Below are positions 18,711-26,695 of a DNA stretch of 42,857 bases, in pieces. Below the pieces are notes generated by a model. It worked only from the letters and a program-made list of their open reading frames with translations. It was not told where the DNA came from and did no database searches. The stretch is from Syntrophobacteraceae bacterium (lineage in GTDB: Bacteria; Desulfobacterota; Syntrophobacteria; Syntrophobacterales; Syntrophobacteraceae), in NCBI GenBank assembly GCA_013314815.1, contig JABUEY010000016.1, positions 1-42,857 on the forward strand, read 5' to 3'. Numbering within the stretch: the stretch's first letter is position 1; every line of letters begins with the position of its first letter. The position numbers and the translations under genes are program-made.

Positions 18711-19376
18711 TCAGGACTTCTGCCTCTCTACTTTTTCCCAGTCTTTCAAAAAGTTCCTGATTCCAATGTCCGTCAGGGGGTGATGAGCCAGTTGAGCGAT
18801 CACCTTGAACGGGATCGTGGCGATATCTGCTCCCAGCTTGGCTGCGGTCAGAACGTGAAGCGGGTTGCGCACGCTCGCCACAATGATTTCTGTTTCAAAC
18901 AGGTAGTTGGAAAAGATATCGAGAATCTCCTCCACCAGGTTCATGCCGTCGTGAGAAATGTCGTCCAGTCGACCCACGAAAGGACTGACGTATGCCGCTC
19001 CGGCCTTGGCGGCCATTAAGGCCTGCAGGGGAGAAAAGACCAGCGTGACGTTCGTCTTGATTCCCTCTTGCGAGAGCTGCTTTACCGCCTTGAGGCCGTC
19101 GGTGGTCATGGGGATCTTGACCACGACGTTGGGATCGATCCCGGCCAGGTTCCGCGCTTCCACCACCATCTGCTCATGCGTCGTACTGACCGCTTCGGCG
19201 CTCACCGGAGCCTGTATGCATTCGCAGATGGCCTTGATGTGCCTCTCGAATCCTTCCCGGTCAGTTATGCCTTCCTTGGCCACAAGAGAAGGGTTGGTGG
19301 TTACGCCGTCCAGGATCCCCAGGCTGTGAGCTTCCTTGATTTCCTCCAGGTTGGCCGTGTCGATAAAAAACTTCAT
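18711..19376 (-). CDS. tal: Short transaldolase (TalC/Fsa family)
   Basis: The 221-residue TIM-barrel aldolase forms a Schiff base through Lys87 in VVVKIPMT. N-terminal [21 protein letters not shown] and [10 protein letters not shown] motifs are clear. Family members are either fructose-6-phosphate aldolases or true transaldolases of the pentose phosphate pathway. Here the active-site residue in SPFVGR is Phe133; a Phe-to-Tyr change at the matching position is known to shift transaldolase towards aldolase activity, so transaldolase is favoured. It starts at ATG 19376 behind GGGAGGAAAG and overlaps the preceding small gene by four bases. Confidence 0.92.
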   Translation of the reverse strand: MKFFIDTANLEEIKEAHSLGILDGVTTNPSLVAKEGITDREGFERHIKAICECIQAPVSAEAVSTTHEQMVVEARNLAGIDPNVVVKIPMTTDGLKAVKQLSQEGIKTNVTLVFSPLQALMAAKAGAAYVSPFVGRLDDISHDGMNLVEEILDIFSNYLFETEIIVASVRNPLHVLTAAKLGADIATIPFKVIAQLAHHPLTDIGIRNFLKDWEKVERQKS

Positions 19377-19669
19377 GATACTCTTTCCTCCCCTCGGCGA
19401 TTGTCACCGTTGCGACCGTTCTTGAGATGGGCGATGTACGCGTTGAGGCAATCCTGACCGCAAAAATAAACGGTGCGCCCCTCGATTTCAGCCTTCACTC
19501 CGCGCTGTCTCAAAAAATAGGCCCCACACTGAGGGTCCTGGATCAGCTCGGCTTCCCGCGGCCCGCCGTTACCGTCGACGTTCTGGCTGGATTCTGCGGA
19601 GCCGATGAAGTTCCTGATCAGCCTGTACCCGAGATAGATCAACAGTCCGATAATGAGAAGACGGATCAT
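19373..19669 (-). CDS. Small membrane-anchored Cys protein, YHS/TRASH-like
   Basis: The 98-residue protein has one N-terminal membrane segment ([15 protein letters not shown]) followed by a short linker and a compact domain with Cys48 in [11 protein letters not shown] and Cys70/Cys74 in VYFCGQDC. This layout resembles PP0621-type and YHS/TRASH metal-binding domains, so metal binding is plausible; no function is known. Its start overlaps the folK stop and its stop overlaps the tal start, four bases each, so it is translationally embedded in the operon. Confidence 0.8.
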   Translation of the reverse strand: MIRLLIIGLLIYLGYRLIRNFIGSAESSQNVDGNGGPREAELIQDPQCGAYFLRQRGVKAEIEGRTVYFCGQDCLNAYIAHLKNGRNGDNRRGEERVS

Positions 19670-20172
19670 GGGGCTTCCATCGGCTCGACCTGCTGGTCGT
19701 GATCCTCGTCACGAAGAGCGTCGAGCAGTTGTTTTGCCGAAACCTTCCGTTCCGGGTGCACCCAGTCGGAAGCGATTTCCACGAGGGGCACGAGGACAAA
19801 CAGTCTTTCGTGCAGTCTCGGGTGCGGAATTTTGAGCCAGGAAAGGTCTACGCTGACCTCGCCGTACGATAGAATATCCAGATCCAGAGTGCGCGGCCCC
19901 CAGGGAACCTCTCTTCTGCGCCCGAATACCCGTTCAATCCCGGAAGTCAGCGCATAAAGCTCCTCCGGGGATAGAGATGTCCCGCATCGGACCACTCCGT
20001 TCACGAACCAATCCTGCCGGACGGGCCCGACAGGCTTTGTTCGGTAAAACGAAGAAACCCTGGTCACACGCACAAGCGGATGCCGGCCGATTTCCTCCAG
20101 GGCTCCGCGGCAGATCCGCATCGAATCACCCTGGTTGCTGCCGAATCCGATAAAGACATCTACCATGCTCAT
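19666..20172 (-). CDS. folK: 6-hydroxymethyl-7,8-dihydropterin pyrophosphokinase
   Basis: The 168-residue enzyme transfers pyrophosphate from ATP to 6-hydroxymethyldihydropterin in folate synthesis. Motifs are GFGSNQGDS near the N-terminus, YRTKPVG, WFVNGVV, the GPRTLDLDIL signature and IPHPRLHERLFVL. ATG 20172 (MSMVDVFIGFGS) is used because upstream in-frame sequence lacks coding character; ATG at 20166 is also possible, and the ribosome-binding site is weak. No folP, folB or folE is nearby. It lies 56 bases after dapL. Confidence 0.95.
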   Translation of the reverse strand: MSMVDVFIGFGSNQGDSMRICRGALEEIGRHPLVRVTRVSSFYRTKPVGPVRQDWFVNGVVRCGTSLSPEELYALTSGIERVFGRRREVPWGPRTLDLDILSYGEVSVDLSWLKIPHPRLHERLFVLVPLVEIASDWVHPERKVSAKQLLDALRDEDHDQQVEPMEAP

Positions 20173-20228
20173 TCCGCTGCCGCAAGGCGAGTTGCCCGGC
20201 CCGGGCAAAGAAAATTTCGCCTGGACGG

Positions 20229-21395
20229 CTAAATGGACAGTTTGCGAATGCGCCCGACCGCCTCCTCGATGCGTTCCTTCGAGACAGTCAGGGCCATCCT
20301 TACATATCCCTCGCCAGGTTCTCCGAATCCGCTCCCCGGTGTGGTCACGATACCGGCTTCCTTTAGAAGCAAAGACGTGAATTCCGTCGAACTGAGGCCC
20401 GCAGGAGTCGGGCACCAGACGTAAAACGTCGCTTTGGGCACGTCGGGATACAGGCCGACGCTGTTCAGGCCGTCCATGAGAACCTCGAGCCGCTCGCGGT
20501 ATATGTTCTGCATCTCGACAACACAGTCCTGGCTGCCTTCCAGGGCCGCGATACCCGCCCACTGGACGGCGTTGAACGCGCCCGAGTCGATGTTGCTCTT
20601 GATCTGCCCGAGTCCTCCTATGATTTCGGCATTACCCACGGCGAACCCGATCCTCCATCCGGTCATATTGTACGTCTTGGACAGCGAATGGAACTCGATC
20701 CCCACATCCCGGGCTCCCGGGATTTCAAGAAAACTCATGGGCTTGTAGCCGCCGAAGGCCATTTCCGTGTACGCAGCATCGTGGCAGACTATGATGTCAA
20801 ATTCTCTAGCGAAGTCGAGCACTCTTTCGTAGAATCCCCTCTCGGCCGTGGCACCGGTGGGATTGTTGGGGTAGTTGATGAACATCAGCCTGGCTTGGCG
20901 CGCCACATCGGCTGGAATGGCATTGAGGTCGGGGAGGAAATGATTCTCCCTGACCAGGGGCATGATGTGGGAATGCCCTCCCGCAAACATGGTGGCGATG
21001 TGATAAACGGGGTAGGCGGGGCTGGGCACAAGGGCGAGATCGCCGGGGTCGATAAAAGCCAGGGGAAGATGTGCCAGGCCCTCCTTGGAACCGATGAGGG
21101 TGAGCACTTCCCGCTCGGGATCGAGTTCCACTCCAAAGCGCCTCCTGTACCACCCGGCAACGCTTACCTTGAAATCATTCATGCCCGAATAGGATGGATA
21201 CTGGTGATTGGCCTTGTCCTCAGCGGCTTCCTGCAGTCTTTGGATGATGTGCCGGGGAGTGGGCAGATCCGGATCGCCGACGCCCAGATTGATTACGTCG
21301 ACTCCGGCCGAGATCAGTTCGGCCTTCAATCGATCGATTTCCTGAAAAAGATAGGGAGGAAGGAGTTTCAACCGTTCCGCTTTCGCAAATGCCAT
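20229..21395 (-). CDS. dapL: LL-diaminopimelate aminotransferase
   Basis: The 388-residue class I/II aminotransferase converts tetrahydrodipicolinate plus glutamate directly to LL-diaminopimelate, bypassing the dapD-dapC-dapE steps. The PLP lysine is Lys240 in HSLSKTYNMTGWR. Other motifs are NLGVGDPDLPTP, YPSYSGMNDF, FINYPNNPTGA and CHDAAYTEMAFGG. The identification rests on these and on its place directly behind dapA-dapB. The start ATG at 21395 follows GGAGGTACAG. A 148-base gap with three hairpins separates it from dapB. Confidence 0.95.
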   Translation of the reverse strand: MAFAKAERLKLLPPYLFQEIDRLKAELISAGVDVINLGVGDPDLPTPRHIIQRLQEAAEDKANHQYPSYSGMNDFKVSVAGWYRRRFGVELDPEREVLTLIGSKEGLAHLPLAFIDPGDLALVPSPAYPVYHIATMFAGGHSHIMPLVRENHFLPDLNAIPADVARQARLMFINYPNNPTGATAERGFYERVLDFAREFDIIVCHDAAYTEMAFGGYKPMSFLEIPGARDVGIEFHSLSKTYNMTGWRIGFAVGNAEIIGGLGQIKSNIDSGAFNAVQWAGIAALEGSQDCVVEMQNIYRERLEVLMDGLNSVGLYPDVPKATFYVWCPTPAGLSSTEFTSLLLKEAGIVTTPGSGFGEPGEGYVRMALTVSKERIEEAVGRIRKLSI

Positions 21396-21461
21396 CTGTA
21401 CCTCCAGTCAGTCGGCCCGCCTGCGAATGGAATCGCCCGTGGGCTTACGGTTCATTGCCGG

Positions 21462-21536
21462 GCGGCTGAACGCCGCGGGAGAGCAGAATGGACTGCTCCC
21501 TGCCGAGAGTGATCCGCGCTTCGATATGCGCGGATC
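21462..21536 (-). promoter_or_regulatory. Three consecutive hairpins between dapB and dapL
   Basis: Three perfect stems follow one another: a 9-bp stem 21511-21519 with 21528-21536 (GATCCGCGC arm), a 6-bp stem 21481-21486 with 21493-21498 (GAGCAG arm), and a 5-bp stem 21462-21466 with 21472-21476 (GCGGC arm). None is followed by a T run on the minus strand. They could reduce read-through, stabilise upstream mRNA or mark a processing site. Confidence 0.6.
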
Positions 21537-21543
21537 CTGTACG

Positions 21544-22347
21544 TTATCGTATTCCCAGGACGTGTTCCATATCGTAGAGACCGGGCGGCTGCCGGCCCAC
21601 CCAGAGAGCGGCTCGGATGGCTCCCCGGGCAAAATTGTCGCGGCTCTGCGCCCGGTGAGTGATTTCTATCCGTTCACCCAGGCCGGCAAAGATTACGGTA
21701 TGTTCGCCCACGATGTCTCCACCCCGGATGGTCTGAATCCCGATCTCCTGGCTCGTTCTCTCCCCCGTGATTCCCTTGCGGGCATAGACTCCTACCTGGT
21801 CAAGGTCTCGCCCGAGGGCGTCCGAAACCACCCCGGCCAGCTTCAGGGCGGTTCCGCTCGGCGCGTCCTTCTTATACCGGTGATGCGCCTCGATGATTTC
21901 CACATCGAATCCTTCGCCGAGAAGCTTCGCCACGTCGCCGACCACCTTGAAAAGCACGTTCACTCCCATGCTCATGTTGGGAGCCAGCACGCACGGCACC
22001 CGGGAGGCGTACTCCCTGGCCTGTTCGACCTGGTCCCGGGAGAATCCGGTGGAGCCGATGACCATGGCCTTTCCCCTCGATGCGGCTTCTTTCAGATGGG
22101 ACAGCGAAACGGATGCACTGGTGAAATCGACGACCACATCCGCATCAGGCAGCACGGCATGGATTCCCGCGGCCACCTTGAGTCCCGACGGAGGGCCCCC
22201 GATGACTTCCGAAATGTCGTGATTTACCGAAGGGTGCCCGGGGTGTTCGAACCCTCCGGCAAGTTCCAGACCCTCGGTCTCGCGAACGAGTTGAGCGATC
22301 CTCGATCCCATCCTGCCGGCTATTCCGGCTACCACTGTGCGGACCAT
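21544..22347 (-). CDS. dapB: 4-hydroxy-tetrahydrodipicolinate reductase
   Basis: The 267-residue enzyme reduces the product of DapA with NAD(P)H. The nucleotide-binding GIAGRMGSRI is at the N-terminus, and the catalytic region EIIEAHHRYKKDAPSGTA contains the His-His and Lys residues typical of DapB. STGFSRDQ and NMSMGVNVLF are also family-typical. ATG 22347 follows GGAGGACG. It lies 23 bases after dapA and before the hairpin-rich gap to dapL. Confidence 0.96.
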   Translation of the reverse strand: MVRTVVAGIAGRMGSRIAQLVRETEGLELAGGFEHPGHPSVNHDISEVIGGPPSGLKVAAGIHAVLPDADVVVDFTSASVSLSHLKEAASRGKAMVIGSTGFSRDQVEQAREYASRVPCVLAPNMSMGVNVLFKVVGDVAKLLGEGFDVEIIEAHHRYKKDAPSGTALKLAGVVSDALGRDLDQVGVYARKGITGERTSQEIGIQTIRGGDIVGEHTVIFAGLGERIEITHRAQSRDNFARGAIRAALWVGRQPPGLYDMEHVLGIR

Positions 22348-22370
22348 TTCGTCCTCCTGTGCGTCGGCTC

Positions 22371-23246
22371 TCAGATCAGTCCGTAGGATTGCAGGTGACG
22401 GCGAAGCCGCTCCAGGTTGGCGTCCGACATGGGAGCCAGGGGCAGTCGCACCTCACCGCTTTCAATCTTGTTCATCATGGCAAGGGCCGCCTTCACGGGA
22501 GCCGGGTTGGTTTCGATAAACAAGGCGTGGCACAGGGGAAGAAGCCTGTAATAGAGTTCCTGGGCCTCCTTGAACCTGCCCGCGAAAAAAAGGTTGCACA
22601 AGTCGGCCATGTCTCGGGGAGCGACATTGGACGTGACGGATATGACTCCCTTACCCCCGACGCAAAGGAGCGGAAAGGTCAGGTAATCCTCCCCGGACAG
22701 CACGTCGAAGTCTTCTCCGCACCGCGCAATGATGTCGGTGATCTGCTTCATGCTGCCGGCCGCTTCCTTGATGCCCACAATGTTGTCGATCTTGGACAGC
22801 CTTGCGACCGTGTCCGGCTCGATGTTCACGGCGGTGCGCCCCGGTATGTTATAGACAATAATGGGGATGTCCACGGTTTTCGCTACCTTTTCGAAATGCC
22901 GGAAGAGTCCTTCCTGGGTGGGCTTATTGTAGTAGGGGCTGATCATGAGCGCACCGTCGGCTCCGGCGTTCTTCGCATGTTTCGTGAGAAGAATGGCCTC
23001 CTCCGTATTGTTCGATCCGCTTCCGGCCAGGACGGGAACGCGCCCGTTCACCTGCTCGACCGCAATCTCGACCACGCGTTCGTGTTCCTTGAAAGACAGG
23101 GTCGCGGACTCGCCCGTGGTTCCGCAGGGCACGATACCGTGAGTGCCGTTCGAGATCTGGAACTCGATGAGTTCCCGGTATGCCTTTTCATCCACCTGTC
23201 CGGCCTTGAAAGGTGTAACGATAGCCACCATCGCACCTTGAAACAT
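22371..23246 (-). CDS. dapA: 4-hydroxy-tetrahydrodipicolinate synthase
   Basis: The 291-residue TIM-barrel enzyme condenses pyruvate with aspartate semialdehyde, the first committed step to diaminopimelate and lysine. The Schiff-base Lys160 lies in NIVGIKEAAGS; the catalytic triad partners Thr43/44 (CGTTGES) and Tyr132 (VYNIPGRT) and the substrate-binding Arg137 are present. ATG 23246 is chosen because GGGAGGG lies just upstream and the protein then begins MFQGAMVAIVTPF as usual; an upstream ATG at 23276 overlaps dapF. The start is 10 bases after the dapF stop. Confidence 0.96.
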   Translation of the reverse strand: MFQGAMVAIVTPFKAGQVDEKAYRELIEFQISNGTHGIVPCGTTGESATLSFKEHERVVEIAVEQVNGRVPVLAGSGSNNTEEAILLTKHAKNAGADGALMISPYYNKPTQEGLFRHFEKVAKTVDIPIIVYNIPGRTAVNIEPDTVARLSKIDNIVGIKEAAGSMKQITDIIARCGEDFDVLSGEDYLTFPLLCVGGKGVISVTSNVAPRDMADLCNLFFAGRFKEAQELYYRLLPLCHALFIETNPAPVKAALAMMNKIESGEVRLPLAPMSDANLERLRRHLQSYGLI

Positions 23247-23256
23247 GAGTCCCTCC

Positions 23257-24123
23257 CTACTTGACCAGTGTTTCATCCCAGAGTTCCGCCTCGTATACCA
23301 TCCTGGCGTCCCCTTCGAGATAAACCTCGGAAAAGTCCGTCACATCGCTGCGTGACGGTGTCTTGAAATGAATCGTCAACATCTCACCGCTTCTTGTCTG
23401 AACTTCCACCGGCGGTTCAACGAACCGCCTGGCGGCGGCAACCAGGGCGGAAGCGATCGAACCCGTTCCACAGGCGAGAGTCTCGGCTTCCACACCCCTT
23501 TCGTAGGTGCGGATGCTCAGGTGATGAGCGTCCCGGACGAAGACGAAATTGGCATTCGCTCCTGCGGGCTGGAAGCGGGGGTGATAACGAAGGGTTCGGC
23601 CCAGGTTGAATACGTCGAGGGTCTCCAATGCCTGTTCACTCTCAGCAAAAAGAACGACATGGGGGACACCCGTATTGACGAAATGAAGAGAGAAGAGCTG
23701 CTCCTGAGCTTCAATGGGCAGATCCATCGCCAGTCCGTGCGGTGGGGTCATCCGGATCTTCACGCGGCTTCCCGTGATTTCCGCCTCGATCACTCCCGCC
23801 AGTGTGCGAAATGCCAGCTGCGGCTTCTGCACCATGCCCTTCAGATACGCAAACCTCGCCGCACAACGGGCACCGTTGCCGCACATCTCGGCTTCACTCC
23901 CGTCGGCATTGTAGAACCTCCACACGAAATCCACCTCGGGATCGTTCTCGATCAGGATCAGGCCGTCCGCACCCACGGACAACTTCCTGCGGCAGGCAAG
24001 CCGGGCCAGTTCACGGCCTTTATCGCCGTCGAGAAGCTTCGAACGGTTGTCTATGATGATGAAATCGTTGCCGCTGCCCGTCATCTTGGAAAAACGAATA
24101 CGCTGTCCCGCGCGGACCGTCAT
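23257..24123 (-). CDS. dapF: Diaminopimelate epimerase
   Basis: The 288-residue enzyme interconverts LL- and meso-diaminopimelate without a cofactor, using two cysteines. Both are present: Cys81 in MCGNGARC and Cys218 in LACGTGS. The N-terminal FSKMTGSGNDF signature is intact. ATG 24123 follows GGAG about 10 bases upstream. It supplies meso-diaminopimelate both to lysine synthesis and to peptidoglycan. It lies between lysA (126-base gap) and dapA (10 bases). Confidence 0.96.
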   Translation of the reverse strand: MTVRAGQRIRFSKMTGSGNDFIIIDNRSKLLDGDKGRELARLACRRKLSVGADGLILIENDPEVDFVWRFYNADGSEAEMCGNGARCAARFAYLKGMVQKPQLAFRTLAGVIEAEITGSRVKIRMTPPHGLAMDLPIEAQEQLFSLHFVNTGVPHVVLFAESEQALETLDVFNLGRTLRYHPRFQPAGANANFVFVRDAHHLSIRTYERGVEAETLACGTGSIASALVAAARRFVEPPVEVQTRSGEMLTIHFKTPSRSDVTDFSEVYLEGDARMVYEAELWDETLVK

Positions 24124-24249
24124 GCTCGATCAACTCCAATTCTATGGAAGAATGAACAAAATTCAGGGGATGTGACGCACCTTCCACCCCGAAGCCGGAA
24201 AAACGGTTCATATTATCGACCGGGCCTGCATCTTCCTCCCGGACCCTCG

Positions 24250-25506
24250 CTATGAAAGAAAATCCGGGATCGATTCGCCGCGCACCAGCTCTTCCCATGT
24301 CTCGCGGGCTCGAATGACGTGAATCCTGTCGTCCCTGACAAGGACTTCAGGAGCCCGAGGCCTGGAATTGTAGTTCGAGGACATGGTGAACCCGTAGGCT
24401 CCCGCACTCATCACCGCCAGGCAGTCTCCAGGCTTCACCATGGGCAGGCTCCGATCCCTGGCGAGAAAGTCGCCCGATTCACAGATCGGCCCCACCACGT
24501 CCACGATCTGCTCTTCGCGGCTTCTTTTTTCAATGGGTTGAATCTGATGGTATGATCCGTAAAGACTCGGACGCACTAAATCGTTCATGGCCGCATCCAT
24601 GATGACGAAATTCCTGCTCGGCGACCTCTTGGTATAGAGGACTTTCGAGAGCAAAATCCCTGCGTTGCCGACGATAACGCGCCCCGGTTCGAAAATCAAG
24701 GTGCAAGAGAGGCCCTGGAGCTCCCTGAGAACGGCGTCGGCGTATTCATGGGGCAGGGGAGGAGATTCCTGGTCGTATGTGATCCCCAGGCCGCCGCCGA
24801 GGTCCAGGTGACTGATGGATATGCCGGCGCCCTGGAGCCTGTCGATGAGCAGTCGCAGCCGCTTCAAGGCATCCACAAAAGGGGTGACGTCCGTGAGCTG
24901 ACTTCCGATATGGCAATCCACGCCGATGATTTCGACATGGCCGAGGCTCCTGGCGTATTCATAAGCTTTGAAGGCGCTGTCCACGGCGATCCCGAACTTG
25001 TTCTTCTGCATGCCCGTCGAAATGTAAGGATGAGTGTTCGGGTCCACGTCCGGGTTCACTCGAAGCGCTATGCGTGCCCTGCGGCCCAGCCGGCCGGCCC
25101 GCTCGTTGATGGCTTCCAGTTCCTGGGTGGATTCGATGTTGAACATCAGGATGTCTTCCTCCAGCGCATAGTCGATCTCATGTGCGCTCTTACCCACCCC
25201 GGAATAAACGATGCGCTCGGAAGGGATCCCGGCTTTGCGCGCCCGGAAAAGTTCCCCGCCGGAGACAATGTCCGCGCCGCCTCCCAGCGTGCTGAACAGG
25301 CGAAGAACGGCCAGGTTTGAATTGGCCTTGGCCGAGAAACAGGTGAGGTGGGGAACGGCCTCGAACGAGCGGTCGAATACGGTGAAATGGTGGACCAGGG
25401 TGGCATGGCTGTAAACATAGCAGGGTGTTCCCACCCGGTCGGCGATTTCGCGCAGAGGAACATTCTCACAGTACAATTCGTCTTGTTTATATTGAAAATG
25501 GTGCAT
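24250..25506 (-). CDS. lysA: Diaminopimelate decarboxylase
   Basis: The 418-residue PLP enzyme of the alanine-racemase fold decarboxylates meso-diaminopimelate to lysine. The PLP lysine is Lys60 in FSAKANSNLAVL, and IGSQLTDV, LDLGGGLGITY, FEPGR and the intersubunit GPICESGD cysteine motif are all present. ATG 25506 (MHHFQYK) is chosen over ATG 25563 because GAGGGA lies just upstream. It is the first gene of the lysine block lysA-dapF-dapA-dapB-dapL and lies 75 bases after a lipoprotein gene. No lysine riboswitch was recognised upstream. Confidence 0.96.
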   Translation of the reverse strand: MHHFQYKQDELYCENVPLREIADRVGTPCYVYSHATLVHHFTVFDRSFEAVPHLTCFSAKANSNLAVLRLFSTLGGGADIVSGGELFRARKAGIPSERIVYSGVGKSAHEIDYALEEDILMFNIESTQELEAINERAGRLGRRARIALRVNPDVDPNTHPYISTGMQKNKFGIAVDSAFKAYEYARSLGHVEIIGVDCHIGSQLTDVTPFVDALKRLRLLIDRLQGAGISISHLDLGGGLGITYDQESPPLPHEYADAVLRELQGLSCTLIFEPGRVIVGNAGILLSKVLYTKRSPSRNFVIMDAAMNDLVRPSLYGSYHQIQPIEKRSREEQIVDVVGPICESGDFLARDRSLPMVKPGDCLAVMSAGAYGFTMSSNYNSRPRAPEVLVRDDRIHVIRARETWEELVRGESIPDFLS

Positions 25507-25581
25507 CCGGACATCCCTCGATTCTAAGTGCTTCGATATAAATCTTCCCGGCCGCACAGGCATCGAGCCTGCGGAGTCCTC

Positions 25582-26673
25582 CTATTCGAACAGGATGCTC
25601 CTGATTTCCGCCCACTTGGACAGGAGCCCCTCGCGATGATCGGGCTGAGGGCCGACGGAGGAAACGGCGTAATAGTAGACCGTGTTGGGTCTGGCCGAGT
25701 GGTCCAGGTAAGGAGGCTTCTGGATGGGGGCTGCCGTGAGGCGGGTAATTTCCTTTCCTTCGCGCCTGTAGACGTGGTATCCGCCGACCTTGCCTTCGCT
25801 TTCCGTCCACTGCACTTCCAGGCCTCCCTTGGCCGGGATGACCCATACGGTGGCGGGGGGCGGCGGTGGAAGGGCTTCGGGAGCCCTCACACGGACGATC
25901 TCCGACGGTTCTCCCAGCATGGCCGTCTCTTCGAAGGTGAGTACGGGAACGACGCGGTATTCGTAAGTCTGTTCTGCGGCCACTCCCTGGTCGAGAAAGT
26001 TGTTGGCCTTGATGGGCACGGCATTGACTCTCTCCCAGGTCTTTCCGTTGAGGGTTCGTTCGATTTCAAAATGAAGATCGCCCTTGAGGGCCTGTCCCTG
26101 GTCGTCCGTCTTCGGTGGTTTCCACTGGAGCATGATTCCCTGGGGTCCTGTGGCCGCCGCCGTACCCGTCACGAGGGCAGGAGGCGCCAGCACCCTGGCC
26201 ACAACCGGGTTGGAGAAGACGGAAGGGCGCCCCTGTTTGTCGCGAATGACCACCTGGTAGCGGTAGGCGTGCTGCCTGGATACCGCCGTATCCGTCCAGA
26301 TCATCTTGTTCCCGGAAATCACAGCCGGTTCAGGAAAGGTGGGATCGATCACTTGGACTTCCTGCTGCAGGGGAGGCGGACAGTCGGCGCAGTTGCGGTT
26401 CTCCCACTTCAGCTCAGATCTCAGAACGGAAAAAAGCTGCTGCGATTCCTTGGAAGTGACCTTCATCTGGGGGGGAATCGTCCAGCTCAGCTCAACGCCC
26501 TTCGATCTCACCTGGGCGTACAGGTCCGCAATCCGGGGAGGCGGTTCGTGTGAGACCGGCTGAGGAAAAGTCTTTTTTCCGCACCCGGTTGCAAGGAGAC
26601 TCAAAAGAAGGATAGATGCCACCCCCAGGCAGCGGGACGGGCGAGCCATACTGTAAATCGGCGGAATATTCAT
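25582..26673 (-). CDS. Lipoprotein with fibronectin type III-like domains
   Basis: The roughly 363-residue protein has a lipoprotein signal: a hydrophobic stretch SILLLSLLATGC with the probable lipidated Cys31. The mature part reads as two or three FN3-like beta domains (for example PPRIADLYAQVRSKGVELSW, PQGIMLQWKPP and AKGGLEVQWTES), with a Pro-rich linker PEALPPPPPA. It probably sits in the outer or inner membrane facing the periplasm; no catalytic motif is seen. ATG 26673 is given because AAAGG lies upstream; 26649 or 26691 are alternatives. It is inserted between argH (22 bases) and lysA, with no obvious tie to amino acid synthesis. Confidence 0.82.
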   Translation of the reverse strand: MNIPPIYSMARPSRCLGVASILLLSLLATGCGKKTFPQPVSHEPPPRIADLYAQVRSKGVELSWTIPPQMKVTSKESQQLFSVLRSELKWENRNCADCPPPLQQEVQVIDPTFPEPAVISGNKMIWTDTAVSRQHAYRYQVVIRDKQGRPSVFSNPVVARVLAPPALVTGTAAATGPQGIMLQWKPPKTDDQGQALKGDLHFEIERTLNGKTWERVNAVPIKANNFLDQGVAAEQTYEYRVVPVLTFEETAMLGEPSEIVRVRAPEALPPPPPATVWVIPAKGGLEVQWTESEGKVGGYHVYRREGKEITRLTAAPIQKPPYLDHSARPNTVYYYAVSSVGPQPDHREGLLSKWAEIRSILFE

Positions 26674-26695
26674 GGACCCTTTCCAGGACATGGTT

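Noticed and set aside
24124-24249. Lysine riboswitch or hidden gene between lysA and dapF
   Set aside because: Only 126 bases, downstream of lysA, without the conserved helices of a lysine riboswitch and without coding character.
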